Counted from the first letter of the stretch, positions 36,805 through 58,996 are shown. The stretch: 64,000 nt of DNA from Hemibagrus wyckioides (GCF_019097595.1 NC_080710.1:9568780-9632779); one strand, 5' to 3'. Notes: generated by a model not told the origin, from the letters alone. Program-made: numbers and translations.

Positions 36805-38933
36805 TAACCCTGAATAAAGATATTCACTACACCGCCTTTTGTGCTAGGGTTACTGACCGTCAATCGCAAACATCACTGGCCCCTCCAAAACATCATATCA
36901 TCATCTTATAAAAATTATAATACTATTCCTCAGCCACTTATATTCCTACTAAATTCCAGAAAGGCATTATATACTACCCCATTGAGCAGAAATGCAAGAA
37001 TTACATGCCATGAAAAACATGCCATTAAGAACTTTATTATTAAAAACAACAACAAATTTAAGATGCATAACTGAAGGCAGGTTCAGCCACAATGCCATCC
37101 TGGAAATATCCTGCTACTAGTGCATTCAGGATGAGTTCCCAGAATAGCTCCACACACAGAGAGGTCTTAAGGGACATTCCCTGAACTGTAGTGACTTAGT
37201 CTTCTGTCTGTCTACTACATCAATGGCCCCAACTCACTGGTGCAGATAGCCTAACCAGGATTCCCACACTTTTCCATTATTGTGTCACAGTGAGGCCCTG
37301 TTCACACCTGGCATTAAGATTCATCCTGTATGATCCATTCGTACATAGACAGAACTAAATACAGGTGTGAATAAGGTTCGGTGTGTCTCAGAAACACATT
37401 GTGAGCTGATCACTTGAACCACATAAGATTTGTAGTAAGCATGCAGGAGCATCTCAGTGTATCCTGGACAGCAACAATAGACCACATAAATAGCTTCATT
37501 ATTGCACTAGCTGGAAAATACCAAATTCTTGCGAGACTGTTCGGAAATTGAATATAAGATAAGAATGATGTGAGAGCCAGCTAGACCATCCTCAAACATA
37601 ACACCATGATATGCCTCTTGCCTCACGACAGTTTACAGTTTGTGTTCTTCTCACATCCTTAATTCTAACAGCCTATAGGGAGTTTGCAGCTGCAGTAAAC
37701 AGTAAAAGCATGCTATCAAGAGCTGGAACTACTCATAGTGGTCTACTTTAAATTGGTTGGCAAACATGTTGATATCATGGCGGTATCATATCATGTGTGC
37801 CTTTATGCCCCCTTATGCCTACAGCCACTGTTTGCTTGCATTTGTGTCTGAAATAGTTTATACACAGGCACTATTTGCATTTGTCTTAATGCAATTCCTT
37901 TAACCATTTAGCCTTTATCAAAATGTATAGACAATTTCTGAACTGGTAGTATTGACTGGTAGTATTCATTCCATCTATTCTCTGCACTGGTAGTTTGGAC
38001 TCTATCCCAGGGGACTCAGGGCTAACTCAGGGCAAACTCCTAACCGAAGAAGTGCAAGGCAATCATGCAAAGTACTAAGCCACCATTGCCCCTACTGGTA
38101 GTGCTTGCACAAACGTTTTATCCAGCAGATGCTTCCAATTGTCATTGAAAAAGGGATTCAGAGAACTGGACCAAAACCAGTGTATTTTTCAGCAAAAATC
38201 TGTACTTTGGGTTTTAAGTTTGAACCAAATTCTGGCAGGATCTGCAGTAAATGTTTTTATCTGCTATCCATAAATAATATCATTTAAAAAAGTGGGTCAT
38301 CCTCATTGGTTCCATTTTGGAACAGTATGGTGATTTATCTGCTCTGGTTCAATGGTTCTGTCAATGGTTCACTGCTCTGGAAATGATCTTACTAGTGTGA
38401 TCATGTGCGATAAAGCAGAGTAAGCAAATGATCATTATCTCTGGCCTGCAGAACCGCAGTAGTGCAGTAGATGTTACTGTGCTTATACTGTGCTTGTTTA
38501 AACTGTGCTTGTTTAAACTGCTTGAGTTGAGCTAAATATACTGTATATTGTGATATCTTCTTGACACAGGTATTTTTCTTTTGTTTGTTTGTTTGTTTTT
38601 AATCCGTCACACTCTTAGTTTAGTTATTTTGATGTAGCTTTCTTCACCTGACATTTGACATTCTATAAGTTTCATTGCACTAACAAGCTGCTCCGAGTTT
38701 CTTAAAGCAAGAAAGCTTTCACTTTCAATAAAACCACTACTTCTTGTGGTATTGAAATATATTGTGTGATGCAAGAACAAAGTCCCAACTGTCCAAACTA
38801 TGTTTAGGTAACTCTGCTGGCCTTCCATTAGCTAAACTAACAATGATAGCTAAAAAGTTATAAATGATTCCTATCTTACAGTAGTTTGCATCATTTTATA
38901 TATAATAATATAATAATATCTGTCATCTTCATT

Positions 38934-38992
<59 letters not shown>

Positions 38993-39588
38993 CTTTCTCT
39001 TCCTTTCTCTGCTCAAACTGTGTCAGGTTAGCAACTACAGGAAGTACAGGTCTTAATTTTGCTTGTCGAGATGTCATAAACAACCACGGTAATTTGCTTC
39101 ATCATTTTTAACGCTCTCACTTTTACTGTTTGAAAAGAATGCTATTAGTCCAAATGAATTACATTGTACTATTGTAAAGACTTTCATTCAGTGATGAATA
39201 TTTTGGAGAATATTTCTTTGCATGCTGTGCTGGTGCTTTGTCTCCCTGCGTAAAATAAGATGCAGTTTGGAAACAATATGTTAAAATCATTTCCTGTTTT
39301 TTTTTTTTTAAATGGTGTTTCTGTTTACAGGTTAGATGTTTCTGCTATTGAGGTTTCTGTTTAGGTAAAGTGATGGTGAGTTAGCTCAAATAAATTGCTT
39401 GTGCTAGCTTGGTCTTCAGGTGCATATGGCGGATTGTTCTGGATTGTATTGAAAGCATGTGCACGAGGGTCATAATACTTGTCAGATTCCAGTTAAATTT
39501 AATGTGTAGTGTTTCTTCTACGACTCAGAGGACAAACCAGATTTCAGCATGAAGCAGGAAAAACCAAACAAATTCACAGTAGAAATTC

Positions 39589-39620
<32 letters not shown>

Positions 39621-40430
39621 GTGGTATTAAACACAGTCTTGGCCAGATTCTTCAAATGTGGTTGAGGTATATGAACCTCAATTCGAGGTTGAGGAATTGC
39701 TGCCTGTGTGAGTGTGTTAGCATTTCTACCTCTGTTGGAAAGGTTAATGTTTAATGTAAAAAATAACAACAACAGCAACAACAACAAAAAAACCTTCAGG
39801 TACCGTCTGTGCCACACCCACCTCGGGTTGAAATCCAAGTACATATATGAGATATTTTGAGCACAAAACAGGTACCTCTTACACCTACTGTATCGTTTGT
39901 AGTGACTGACTGCTTTGTGAATAGTGAGAGTAAGACTTCTTAGCACTAGCACACACTTCCACATTCTTAAAAGTAAATGCAAATACGTCTTTATCACCTC
40001 ATTACATAAGTCTAACCTCTGGATGTCCTGTTGGTTTCATAATACCAGAATCTGTGCCAAGGTTCATCTAAGCTCTTTTGTTGGCCTGCTGTGACTCCAC
40101 ACCGTAATAAGGCACTTTGTATCGTCTTAAATGTGTAGTTTATCTTCTATTTGCATTTTTGTACACAATGAGATTAATGTTCATAAGTATCTCAAGACGT
40201 GACTTCAGTAATGAGTGAATTAAAAAGTCACCAATGCTGCTGTGGGTTACAAAAAAAAAGAAAGAAAATAAATGGGGGCAGTGAATGAATGCATGTTCAA
40301 TTTCATACCAAGGGAAATTTCTATTTTATATGCCTTTGGATTTTTTTTTTTTTTTTACATGCTTTTATTTTATTTACACCACCCAGGGCGTCTGTGCTCT
40401 CAGACCGTGTGTGCATGCTAGTCGTTACTT
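36805..40430. other. Intergenic, no gene seen
   Basis: Apart from an L2-type tail on the minus strand at 37980-38098, a (CT)n/(GT)n compound at 38937-38990 and a GATA-type tetranucleotide run at 39592-39620, nothing recognisable was found. Reading frames here lack domain signatures. Confidence 0.5.
38937..38990. repeat. Compound (CT)n(GT)n microsatellite
   Basis: About 18 CT units followed directly by about 8 GT units. Confidence 0.95.
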
Positions 40431-40439
40431 TTCCCTGCA

Positions 40440-40566
40440 TATATGAAAATGAACTGAAGGGAGAGGAAAGAAGTAGAGAAAGGGTGGAGAGACAGAGAAA
40501 CGTAGAGCGAGAGAGTGAGAGACTGGCAGGTGGAGAGAGAGGCAGACGGGTGAAAAAGAAAGACGC

Positions 40567-40614
<48 letters not shown>

Positions 40615-40870
40615 CAGATGAGAGAAAGCAAGAAATAAAGAAAGACAGGAAAAGAGGGACAGACATAAGGAGAGCGAGAGAAAGAGGGAGTTTGACAGAC
40701 AAAAACTGGCAGACAGAGAGAGAGGGCGAGAGAGGCAGAGGCAGATGAGAGAACGCAAGAAATACAGACAAACAGGAAAAGAGAGTCAGACATAAGGAGA
40801 GCGAGAGAAAGAGGGAGTTAGACAGAGAGAAACTGGCATTGCGAGAGAAACTGAGGAAAGGAAGGGAAGG
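40440..40870. repeat. Long purine tract with an internal duplication
   Basis: For about 430 bases the plus strand is mainly A and G, with a pure (GA)n core at about 40570-40613. A segment starting near 40611 (AGGCAGATGAGAGAAAGCAA, later CATAAGGAGAGCGAGAG) is repeated about 127 bases downstream. The Ser/Leu-rich reading frames on the minus strand come from the repeat and are not genes. Confidence 0.9.
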
Positions 40871-42164
40871 TGTAACAATGAGAGGGGGTGGGTGAGTGTG
40901 AAAAACCTGTTAGGTGAGTTTACATTGCAGATGAATAATAGTAAAATAGAAAAAGAATGAGTGCAAGACAGGGGGAGAGGAAGTGTCTCATGAACCTTTC
41001 TTTAAAAGGTATGTCTGCTTTTAACTAAATTTCAGGTCTAAATGCTTGATTGGTCAGTGTGTCATTCACTTCACGGGTCCAGTGTATGTGTTTGTGTTTG
41101 TTGGCGTGTGTGTGTGTGTTTCCATATCCAATGAGAGCAGGTGAGCTTGTAACCCAACACGCACCTGTTCTCTCCTTTGACAGACTGTAAAGCCACACAG
41201 CTAATCTCAGCACTCTTTCTGTCAATCAGTTACACTTCTTTCCTGATCGGCACTTGCTTCTTTTCACAGCTAACTTTATTTTCCAGCCAATCATGTTTAT
41301 GTCATCCGTACATGCTGGGGTGTTGGCCATTCCTTTGAATGGTTGCATCAAAACACACCCCTTTTTATATTCTTGCCGCCCTCCCTGTCTGTGTCTACTG
41401 TGTTTCTGCTTCAACAATACGAAACTCTGGACCTATGTTTTCTCAGCCTATTATAGGTATTTATTTTGCAAACGCATGATAGTATTAGTGAAAGGACAAT
41501 ATTAAGAGCATTAGATGTGATATGATGTGCTTTGTGTTTAGCAGGTGAGTGCTTTATCTCGAGTGGTTTATCGGCCTCACTCATGGATGGGCTGCCAGTA
41601 TGTATGTAAATTAGCGCTTCACTGCGAGGGCGTCTGATTTTTGTCGCATTCAGAGGTTTTATCTGCTTTGAATGATTACTGCTGCATGACCAGCCTGTGA
41701 AGCTCTTTCCTGGTTGTCTGGTACATTTGTTAATTTCTACAGCAAATCTGCTGAAGTATATTTTAATAGTCAGACCGAGAGATACTTTTTCAGAATGTCC
41801 ATTATGTGTGTACTGTAATGTATTTTCTAATCTACCCGGATTGTGGTCTGGTGTGTTTGACCTGTTATCTGCTTGCTGATCAGGTTTAGTTTAAGCCCGA
41901 GAGAGTGACGAAGAGTTAAGGCATGTTGTTAGTGTAAACATAAACTGATACTGTCATGCTTTTAATTTCAGCATGAGATGTATATATAAGTATGTGGTTT
42001 CGCTGTATGAGGTGAAGTTTTTAGGCTTTGTTATTTTTTTCTTTCTTTACCTCCATTTGCTTCAAAACTGCTATGTTTTTTCCATAACAAGGCTTATCCG
42101 TATTGCTGTACTTTTTATTCTACAATGAAGAAATATAATCTAATTCTATCATTTTTTTTTGTAG

Positions 42165-50951
<8,787 letters not shown>

Positions 50952-51776
50952 TAACACAGTGTGGACCCTTTTGTGGGCACTTCTAATACAGATTTCAAAA
51001 TTAAGTGTGCACAGATATGAGTTAATATCAAAATTGCACACACTAGTATTCAGACCTCAGACTTAAGTGCTACTCACGCAGTGGGTGAATGTATGTCTCA
51101 CATGTTCACAATCCTGACCTTTAATGTAAGTGAATATATTTTGCAAGATATGCAGCAAAAAACTCTATTATAAACAACACTGTAGTCTGGTGGCTGCTGT
51201 AACTGCTATATTTCTGACAACAATGTTTGAGCTAAAGTAAATGCACACAAATAGATGCTGAACTTCTGACAGTTTCAACAATCTGAATGCTCAGAATATC
51301 AGATCATGCACCTTCATAGCAGAAGTGTGAATATGAGAAGCTTTCTGTGTAAATACTGGTGTAACATTTGAGTTGCTGAAGTTGCTAACTCCACACACAG
51401 ACCAGAGAGAAGAAAACATATTAGCTCTGTAAGAAATCTGGAATAATCTTGTTACACAATTACGAATTGGTTTCTGGCTTAATGGTTAGTCCTAAGTGTT
51501 GGATCAAAATGCACAAATCTTAAGAAGAGTTAGTAATTTTGCTATAATAAAAATTTAATCATATTTCTGTATAAAATGACATTTTCAGAGGATTACAAAA
51601 GCACTAGAGGTCTACGCAACAATTAAAAGGAGTTGCAAAGAGTTAACTTTTAGAGGTCCTTTGTTTTATCAAATACATTTTTATGCTTTTATCCCCGAAT
51701 AACTGAATTATATTTTGTCTATAAAGGTTTACATGTAACTAATTGTAATTTAAGTAAAATACACATTGTATACTGT

Positions 51777-51814
<38 letters not shown>

Positions 51815-52080
51815 TTTTTAAACATTTACACTGTGGCCTATGTCTTGTGCTTATTAAATGCTTATATTTAACTTTCTTATTAAAGGTTAAAATGAAATTG
51901 TCCTTTATCTAATGAGTATCGTATCATTTTATGACAGGTTGTTTTGACCTCATAAGATGAATTAATAAATAACTATATTGCACTGCAATGATCTATAAAG
52001 CAATTTGCAGAAGCTAATTACTAATGCTAGTTAATAGATATCTCCTTGGTCATCAGCAGTGTTGTATAAAGTAACCAATA
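50952..52080 (+). other. il16: il16-like 3' UTR and flank
   Basis: Non-coding sequence after the stop. A candidate polyadenylation signal is AATAAA at 51546-51551. An (ATT)n run lies at 51778-51813. Confidence 0.5.
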
Positions 52081-52084
52081 GCCA

Positions 52085-53115
52085 TAATTGGGTAAAAGTT
52101 AGTATTGCTTGACTCCATTTCTTCCCCAAATGTCTCTAAATCTGTTGGTGGGACCGTTTCTCACTTGTATGTTGTATTCACCCCTTTGAATGTTTCCATA
52201 TTTTTCTTCTTCTACAACCTGAAACTGAAAAAAACTTTTTGTACCATTTTGTACCAAATATGCAGAATATTTTTTCTGACAAACAGCAAAATATTTTTTC
52301 TGACACAAAGGTTACTTGAACAAAAAATGACTCACTTGGTAGATTTTTTGAAGCAATTGCAGATGCAAGTCTTTTGGCATGTGTCTTTTCCAGATTGTTG
52401 GAGACCGCTACAGATTCTCAGTTGGAAATAGATCGAGAGGAAGGGCATTCTAATACAGGTTCTTTGATTTGAAACACTCCAGTGTATCTTTGGCAGTACA
52501 TTTAGAGCTCATTGTCCTGTTGGAAGCTGAACCTCCACCCCACTTGTCTAGAATCCAGTCTAGGTGTTCTGCTAGGATTGGACTGTATTTGGCTCCATTT
52601 ATCTTGGCTTTAGCTGAACCCTGACCTGTTTCCCAATCTCTGCTGATGAAAAGCATTCCAACATGATGATTCTACCACAACCATACTTCACTGTTGGGAT
52701 GGTGTTCTCAGGATGATGAGCAGTGTTTCTACCAAATGTAGTGCTTTGTCAAAAATGTAATCTAGGTCTTGTCAGAGTAGAGCCTTTTGGCAACTCCCAA
52801 AACAGATATCGTATGAATTAATTGTCTTTCTTAAAGCCCAGTTCGATTGTCCTGTGAACTGAGATATGGCTTTCTCTACCTGTATCAGACCTTTGCCCTC
52901 TTGCTTACTCCTCTCAGTAATACCCTCCTTACCCAATCACTACTGTTTGGTGAAGGGCCTCCTTCAAGAAACATCACCTTTTGTGCCAATAAATTTAGAT
53001 TTAGAGTTGTTCTGAGGGACTTGAGATTTTTTTTTGCAACCAATAAAATGTGGCAAGGTTCAAGGGTGGTTCAGTACTTATGCAAGGCATTCCTTGCACA
53101 TCCCTATAAGTTTTA
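52085..53115 (-). mobile_element. Decayed Tc1-like element, family C
   Basis: On the plus strand the series ATTCTACCACAACCATACTT, then CACTGTTGGGATGGTGTTCT, then AGGATGATGAGCAGTGTTT is the reverse complement of the transposase-coding core of a third Tc1 family. Flanking parts (TGTATTCACCCCTTTGAATG at the left, ACTTATGCAAGGCATTCCTT at the right) fit its ends. Frames are broken. A long (AT)n run follows at 53131-53180. Confidence 0.7.
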
Positions 53116-53126
53116 AAGTTACTCAA

Positions 53127-53130
<4 letters not shown>

Positions 53131-53180
<50 letters not shown>
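53131..53180. repeat. (AT)n microsatellite
   Basis: About 25 AT units, followed by a (TGTAA)n run to about 53207. Confidence 0.97.
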
Positions 53181-53185
<5 letters not shown>

Positions 53186-53463
53186 TAATGTAATGTAATG
53201 TAATGTAAGTTTAAAGTTTTAGTTTAAAGTATAAGTTTATGTTTACTTGGTAATAGACATACCTGGGTATCGGCCATCCATGGTTAAAGTTTAGGTTTAA
53301 TCAGTTTTGAATAATATGTTGCTATAGTAACATTACCAAATAATCAAAGTATACAAAACCAGCCCAAAAAACCTGCTTCATGATTAATAAATGCAGCCGA
53401 ATTAAATTTTCAGAGTTCACTACCAAAACTGAAGAATGTAGCTATGAAAATGCAGCAATATAG

Positions 53464-53772
53464 ACTCGCCATCCAATATATTAGGAACACCTGTACACCT
53501 GCACAGTCACAAAGTAACTCAATTAGCTACTCAGTTGGATCAGTGTGTGTGTGAAAATCCAAGAAACATCAACACTCTAAACAGCTCATCTGAAACCAAC
53601 ATCCATACTACAGACATCCTTTCATTTTGATGTTTGATGTAAACATTAACTAAAGTTCTTGACCTGTATATGCATGGGTTTAAGCAATACAGAGCTGCCA
53701 CATGATTGGCTGATTAGATAAAGTGCATGGATTTTCAGGTGTGTAGGTGTTCCTAATAAAGTGTATGGTGAG
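53464..53772. mobile_element. Short Tc1-like family D element with both ends
   Basis: The element is 309 bp. Its left end (CTCGCCATCCAATATATTAG then GAACACCT) pairs with the right end (AGGTGTTCCTAATAAAGTGT then ATGGTGAG). Inside are remnants of the transposon's 5' non-coding region (ACATGATTGGCTGATTAGAT). There is no coding capacity. Confidence 0.75.
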
Positions 53773-54397
53773 GGTGTGTACATGTGGACAGCTATATTGA
53801 ACGTTTTACATTTACATTTCTGGCATTAGGCAGACAACTACTTCATTTCAATTCATGGTGAATGTTAATGGGAAAGTGGAATGGATGAGAAAAAGCTGTT
53901 GATGCAATTTCTTGTGGTTGTTGAAGGTGGTTCAATGTTATTCATGTGGATTTATTCATGATGATAAGCCTTGATGCTTGCTACCCTATGCAGTCTTATG
54001 CACATCAGCTGATAAGGCAGGGCTTTACATGTGCAAAGGTCACTTTAAGGAAATGGATTGAAACAGACATAGAAGAAGTATTATAATATTATAGATATTA
54101 TTATATAATCCTGAGGTGGCTCCCAATTACTAGAACATTACAGTAATAGATTATCATTTTAACTATAGTCTATAAACTATACATAGACTATAAACTGATA
54201 AGTCTAGGTTTGTTAAACTACCACTGATAATTTTTTAGAGGAATGATCTTGAATTTGAGCCCTGGCTCAACTTACTTGATAGGCTTTACTGTGAGCATTG
54301 TGTGACACTCTGAAATTATATACATACTGTATGCATGTGTTGGTTTGAAGGTGTTTTGAAGCACTTTCAAATCCAACAATATGGTTACATCACTTGA

Positions 54398-54716
54398 CTT
54401 ATATGGCCAAAGGTCTGTGGAGACCTGACACCTGACACCCACGTTTAGTTCTTTTCCAGTCTGTTCCCAAATAGTTAGAAGCGCACAGCTGTATAGAATG
54501 TCTTTGTATGCTGTAGCCTTACAATTTTCCCTCCACTGGAACAAAAGGGAGCAAACCTACAAAGTCAGAAGTAATGGTTTGCCTAGGTAAGATTGGAAGA
54601 ACTTGAGTTCTGACCTCATCCCTCCTGAACACCTTTGTGATGAATTGCTGACTTCGACTTCCTCGCCCAACATGGGTCTGTGTCTGACCTTACTAATACT
54701 CTTGTAGCTGAATGGA

Positions 54717-54724
<8 letters not shown>
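54398..54724 (+). mobile_element. Non-autonomous Tc1-type relic
   Basis: TATATGGCCAAAGGTCTGTG, ATGTCTTTGTATGCTGTAGC and CCTCCTGAACACCTTTGTGA follow, in order, the same non-autonomous family as the copy at 5980-6535. It is cut at the right by an (AT)n run at 54727-54747. Confidence 0.7.
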
Positions 54725-54747
<23 letters not shown>

Positions 54748-55341
54748 GTGTATTGTAAACTAATATCTTTTAGTTTTTCTTATTTGTAGTGTTAAAAGCT
54801 TTTATGTCAAGTTTTAAAAGTGCAGCACCTCAACCACTAAGGTACAGAAAGCTGTGTCCCAGCAATATTTAATGTGATTTAGTGACTTGTGTTTCCACAA
54901 AGGTTAACTGCAGTAAACATTTCTTTAATTAAACAGAATTTCTGAATAAATTATTTGACTTTGGAGGCCTGACTTGCATTCTGGATGAGGCATTTTGTTG
55001 ATTGGACAGGCAATGTGTAACAAATTGTTAGTAAATATAACTATTTGCTTCTGAAAATGTGGTGAAAAAAGATAAAGTTTACAGAAAGATGGTTATTCAT
55101 GTAAAGTAGAAATACTCCCTAACAATCTATTGCTTCTTCTCTACTTTACATCACTGGATTTCAGGGAAAGTACATATTATCTTATCTCTCTCAGTTTTAG
55201 TACATGTATGCCAAGTTATTAATGATGTTACATTTATCAGAGCGATGGAGTCCAAAGTGTACTGGACCACATAAAGGACAGCGAGTCAAAAAATGCGAGC
55301 AGCCTGAGAACAGCAGAGAGGCAGCAGGAACAGCTGGAGAC

Positions 55342-58300
55342 ATGCAGGACAGCCAAGTGAACCGAATGAAGAAAGCGATGATGAGGATGAAGGTACACAA
55401 CACCTTAGTCCGACAGTGTCTAGGGGAGATCATTGGCACCTTTGTTCTTCTGGTGAGTTTTAACTTCACTGTGTTTGTGTTTATTTGTGATAAAATTAGA
55501 ATGGCACTTATTTTAATCAGACAAACTAAAAACTATGTAAAAAGAAATTGTATTGGTTCACATTAAATCTACTTCTCTGTCCTATGAAAGAAAATTATGT
55601 ACAATCAGCTATCATCTCAAGTAAACCATCCTTTTTATTATGGACTAAATATAAAGAAGAATTTCATAAGTGTTATTACTGTCTTCATAACATATATAAG
55701 AAAAATATAAATATTTGATCAACAATATGTATAACGTTGTACAGGTTTGCTAACAATTTTCTATCAATACTGTATTGTTGATTAAAATTTTTTTTGGTGA
55801 TTTATTTAAAGTCTGCAAAATAATTTATTCATATGTTTTCAGTAAAAAAAAACATTTTTATTTTAGAAAAATTATAAAAATCTGCAAAAAGCAAAAACAT
55901 TTAATATAAAATATTTTATATAAAAACCTGATGTAATTTATCAATAATATTACATTGTCATTCCCCCTAGGCCCTTGCTTGTGATTTACGTTTTGTGTTT
56001 TGTTTCTGGACCCAAAACATGTTTAAGGTATATTTTTGTGGCAATAAATGCCAACCATGTATTAATTTTGTCTCAAGAGTAAAAGAATAAGGACTCAAAA
56101 AAGAGGGTAATTACCATTCTGATGTTATTCCTCTTTTTATTCCACAGCAATTTTCCAACACAAACAATTATCATTGAATGCTTTGACACATTCTCAAAAC
56201 ACCCGTTAGCACTTACTTTTATAAAATCTATAACCAGTGGTTCCATGAGCAGTATTTATTTTTGCTCTCATAAAGTCAGACGATAAGAAAAACTTGCATT
56301 CTGCTTTCCATCTTGAACTGTTTCACAATGCTAAAATAATCTCACCTCAGAAAAGTTAATCAGATCAACAATTACATGTGGTCAGCACATCAGAATAAAA
56401 TAAAGTCAATCCTGCTCTGGAAAACTATGAAGGCCAAACCACTGAATAAAACCAACCTCAAAGCAATACCTTCTCCAACAATAACAGTGCAATTATAACA
56501 ATACATTTGTTACATTTACAAGATAGTGTTTCCTCACTTGCTCACTAGATAAGTGAGTTTTTACAGCTTGCCAAACAAATATGCTTTGGGTCTGGACAAT
56601 CTGACCTGAAGCTCTTATCTAAAGAGATAAGGTTATGTTTTTAATTGTTTTACATTCATCACGAGAAATACAACCACACTCATTTTGCTGTTTAATTATC
56701 TTTCTCATGAGCCCACAGTGGTTTATGTAACTTCTTAACCTCTCGCCTCTTGGTTTCTGCTCCAGCTGTTCGGCTGTTCCGCAGCAGCTCAGGTGAAGAC
56801 CGGTGATCAGATGAAGGGACAGTTTCTGTCGGCCAACCTGAGCTTTGCTGTGGGGGTCATGTGCGCCATGTACCTCAGCATGGGAGTGTCAGGTGAGAAA
56901 TTGAATGACACTGAAAACTTACTCTGAGCATTAGGTAGTTGCAGTATCAGCTCAATAGTTTTATTATTTACTGGGTTTGTAAACTCTGGGTTTGAATGTT
57001 CTGTAATTACCACGTCATTTTTATAACTGTTACTTTTTCCCCCATTGTTCCTTATTCAGGTGCTCATCTGAACCCTGCAGTGTCTCTAAGCTTCTGTGTG
57101 TTGGGAGATCTTCCCTGGCGATGCCTCCTGCCTTACTCTCTGTCTCAGTTGCTAGGGGCCTACCTCGCCTCTGCAATAGTCTACACCATGTACTACGGTG
57201 AGGCCACAGGCACAAAAAGCAACCATTAGTTTGAGAATATTGCCCCAAAAAGTAAAATTAAAATTATTTGGCAACATTTGGAAGGTCAGTCTAGTTTACG
57301 TTTGTGTATCCTTTGCTCTAGATGCTATAATGGCGTACAGTGGTGGGGTTCTGACTGCTTATGGTCCTAATGAAACTGCATCCATCTTTGCCACATTCCC
57401 AACACCGGGGACGTCCCTGCAGACCAACATCTTTGACCAGGTCAGTGCAAATGTTTGAATTATGTAACATGAAAAAGACAAATAGCCCTGAGATAGACTG
57501 GCGTCCTGTCCAGAGTGTACCTTGCCTTGTGCCCTGTGTCTCCTGGGATAGGCTCCAGGTTCTCCACGGTCCAGTAGGATACACGATGTATAGAATGGAT
57601 GGATGGATGGGTTGATGGATGGATGGATGAATGGATGGATGGATGCAAAAAGACCAATAGACCACAATGTCCCATGTCTCAGTTAATAGTTAGCAAAGCA
57701 AAAAGAATAATTTTGACACAACAAATAATTTTAAAAATGAAAGATTTTTTTTTTTAAATACTTTTTTTTAAATGTTACAACACAGCAAAATTAACTCACA
57801 GCATTAGCAGAAAACAAAAAGTCCCTTCAACACCAGTTTGAGTGGAAGTGCATAATGAAAATTATTTTTGAGTGTTGTGAAATAAAGCACAAAAACATGA
57901 CAGTATTTTTTTTTTAAATTTGCATTACTAATTGCCATTGTGTTCTGCACATCAGGAACAATGTGTTTTGTACTTCTCATTAACTGCTTGATAATTTGCT
58001 GATAAGTTGAATCAGATGCATTAACGTTTTTAAAAAAAAAATCTGCCCTGTTTAATCTATACACATAGTTCCTAATCATTCACTGTTTTGGATTTTTACA
58101 TGACCATCTCGTTAGTGAGTAAAAAAAGTACACATCATGTTAACGTTAACTGATGAGTCGAGTCAGTGTCATAATTACTCACCACTGTAGCACTGAGAAC
58201 AGAACCCTTGACATGATCCAATCAATAATATTCTTCTCTCTTCATAATATTATGGGCTAGGTGGTCGGCACTGCTACACTTTTGTTGTGTATCCTGCCCT

Positions 58301-58762
58301 TAAGTGATAAAAGGAACAGACCTGCTCCTGATGCCTTGCTCCCACCAATTGTAGCAGCTGTTGTTTTGGGAATAGCAATGTCCATGTCCTCTAACTGTGG
58401 TGGAGCCATAAATCCAGCGAGGGATCTCGGGCCTCGGCTCTTCACTCTCACAGCAGGCTGGGGCACTGAAGTCTTTACGTAAGTTTGAGATTGTTGTATG
58501 TTTTACCACTCATAGTTGGTGGTACGATGAAGTGATGAGCATATCATGAAAATATTATTTGATTTACTGAGATTTCTTTAACCTACTTAGGTGCTACGAT
58601 TACTTCTTCTGGGTGCCACTGTTGGCTCCTCTGTTGGGAGCTTTGCTGGGCTGCTTTTTATACCAAGTCTTCATACAGTGGCACCTCCCTGAGCCTGAAC
58701 CAGAAACAGTCAAAAGTCAATCGCAGGACAATGAATTTTGCTTAAAAGCGGTTGCCCTGTAA
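55342..58762 (+). CDS. aqp10: Aquaporin-10-type aquaglyceroporin
   Basis: Six coding exons join in frame: 55342-55452, 56766-56892, 57060-57197, 57322-57440, 58261-58478, 58591-58762 (stop TAA), giving 294 residues; human AQP10 has 301. Both pore motifs are present: NPA at 84-86 ([10 protein letters not shown]) and 216-218 ([15 protein letters not shown]). The Asp after NPAR (D220) marks the glycerol-transporting branch. Six membrane segments and two half-helices are expected. Extracellular loop C has [13 protein letters not shown], typical of AQP3/9/10. The protein should conduct water, glycerol and perhaps urea in the plasma membrane of gut-type epithelia. The start is uncertain: an in-frame ATG at 55204 would add 46 residues of unlike composition, while [11 protein letters not shown] at 55342 gives the usual length. 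Assignment to AQP10 rather than AQP3/9 rests on the 1q21-type neighbours. A possible polyadenylation signal is AATAAA at 59033-59038. Confidence 0.92.
57483..57645 (+). repeat. L2-type tail with a GGAT run
   Basis: AGATAGACTGGCGTCCTGTC, then GGGATAGGCTCCAGGTTCTC, followed by a (GGAT)n stretch at about 57596-57643. It lies in aqp10 intron 4. Confidence 0.8.
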
Positions 58763-58940
58763 TGAGAAATGTAAAAAGTGTCTTAAATAATTCTCACTTA
58801 GCTTCCAGTTTCCTGTTATCTTTCATCATTATGAAACAGAAGTATGTAGATTAGTCCATTCCATTGCAAGGCATCTCCCATGCTCAACACACACAAAGAT
58901 GCACATTTATTCACTTAACACAGTTAACTCCGGTCAATTT

Positions 58941-58996
58941 AGAGTTATATTAACTCTATTTTTTATTTAGAGTTAACTTATTTCAACTCTAAATAA
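58941..58996. repeat. Two adjacent perfect hairpins after aqp10
   Basis: AGAGTTA (58941-58947) pairs with TAACTCT (58951-58957) over a 3-base loop. TTATTTAGAGTT (58963-58974) pairs with AACTCTAAATAA (58985-58996) over a 10-base loop. They start about 180 bases after the stop codon, likely inside the 3' UTR. Confidence 0.8.

Noticed and set aside
40321..40793. Minus-strand Ser/Leu-rich frames of 117-145 codons
   Set aside because: They are the complement of the purine tract; low complexity only.
55204..55341. Upstream in-frame ATG for aqp10
   Set aside because: It would add 46 residues of poor conservation and make the N-terminus too long for the family; kept only as an alternative.
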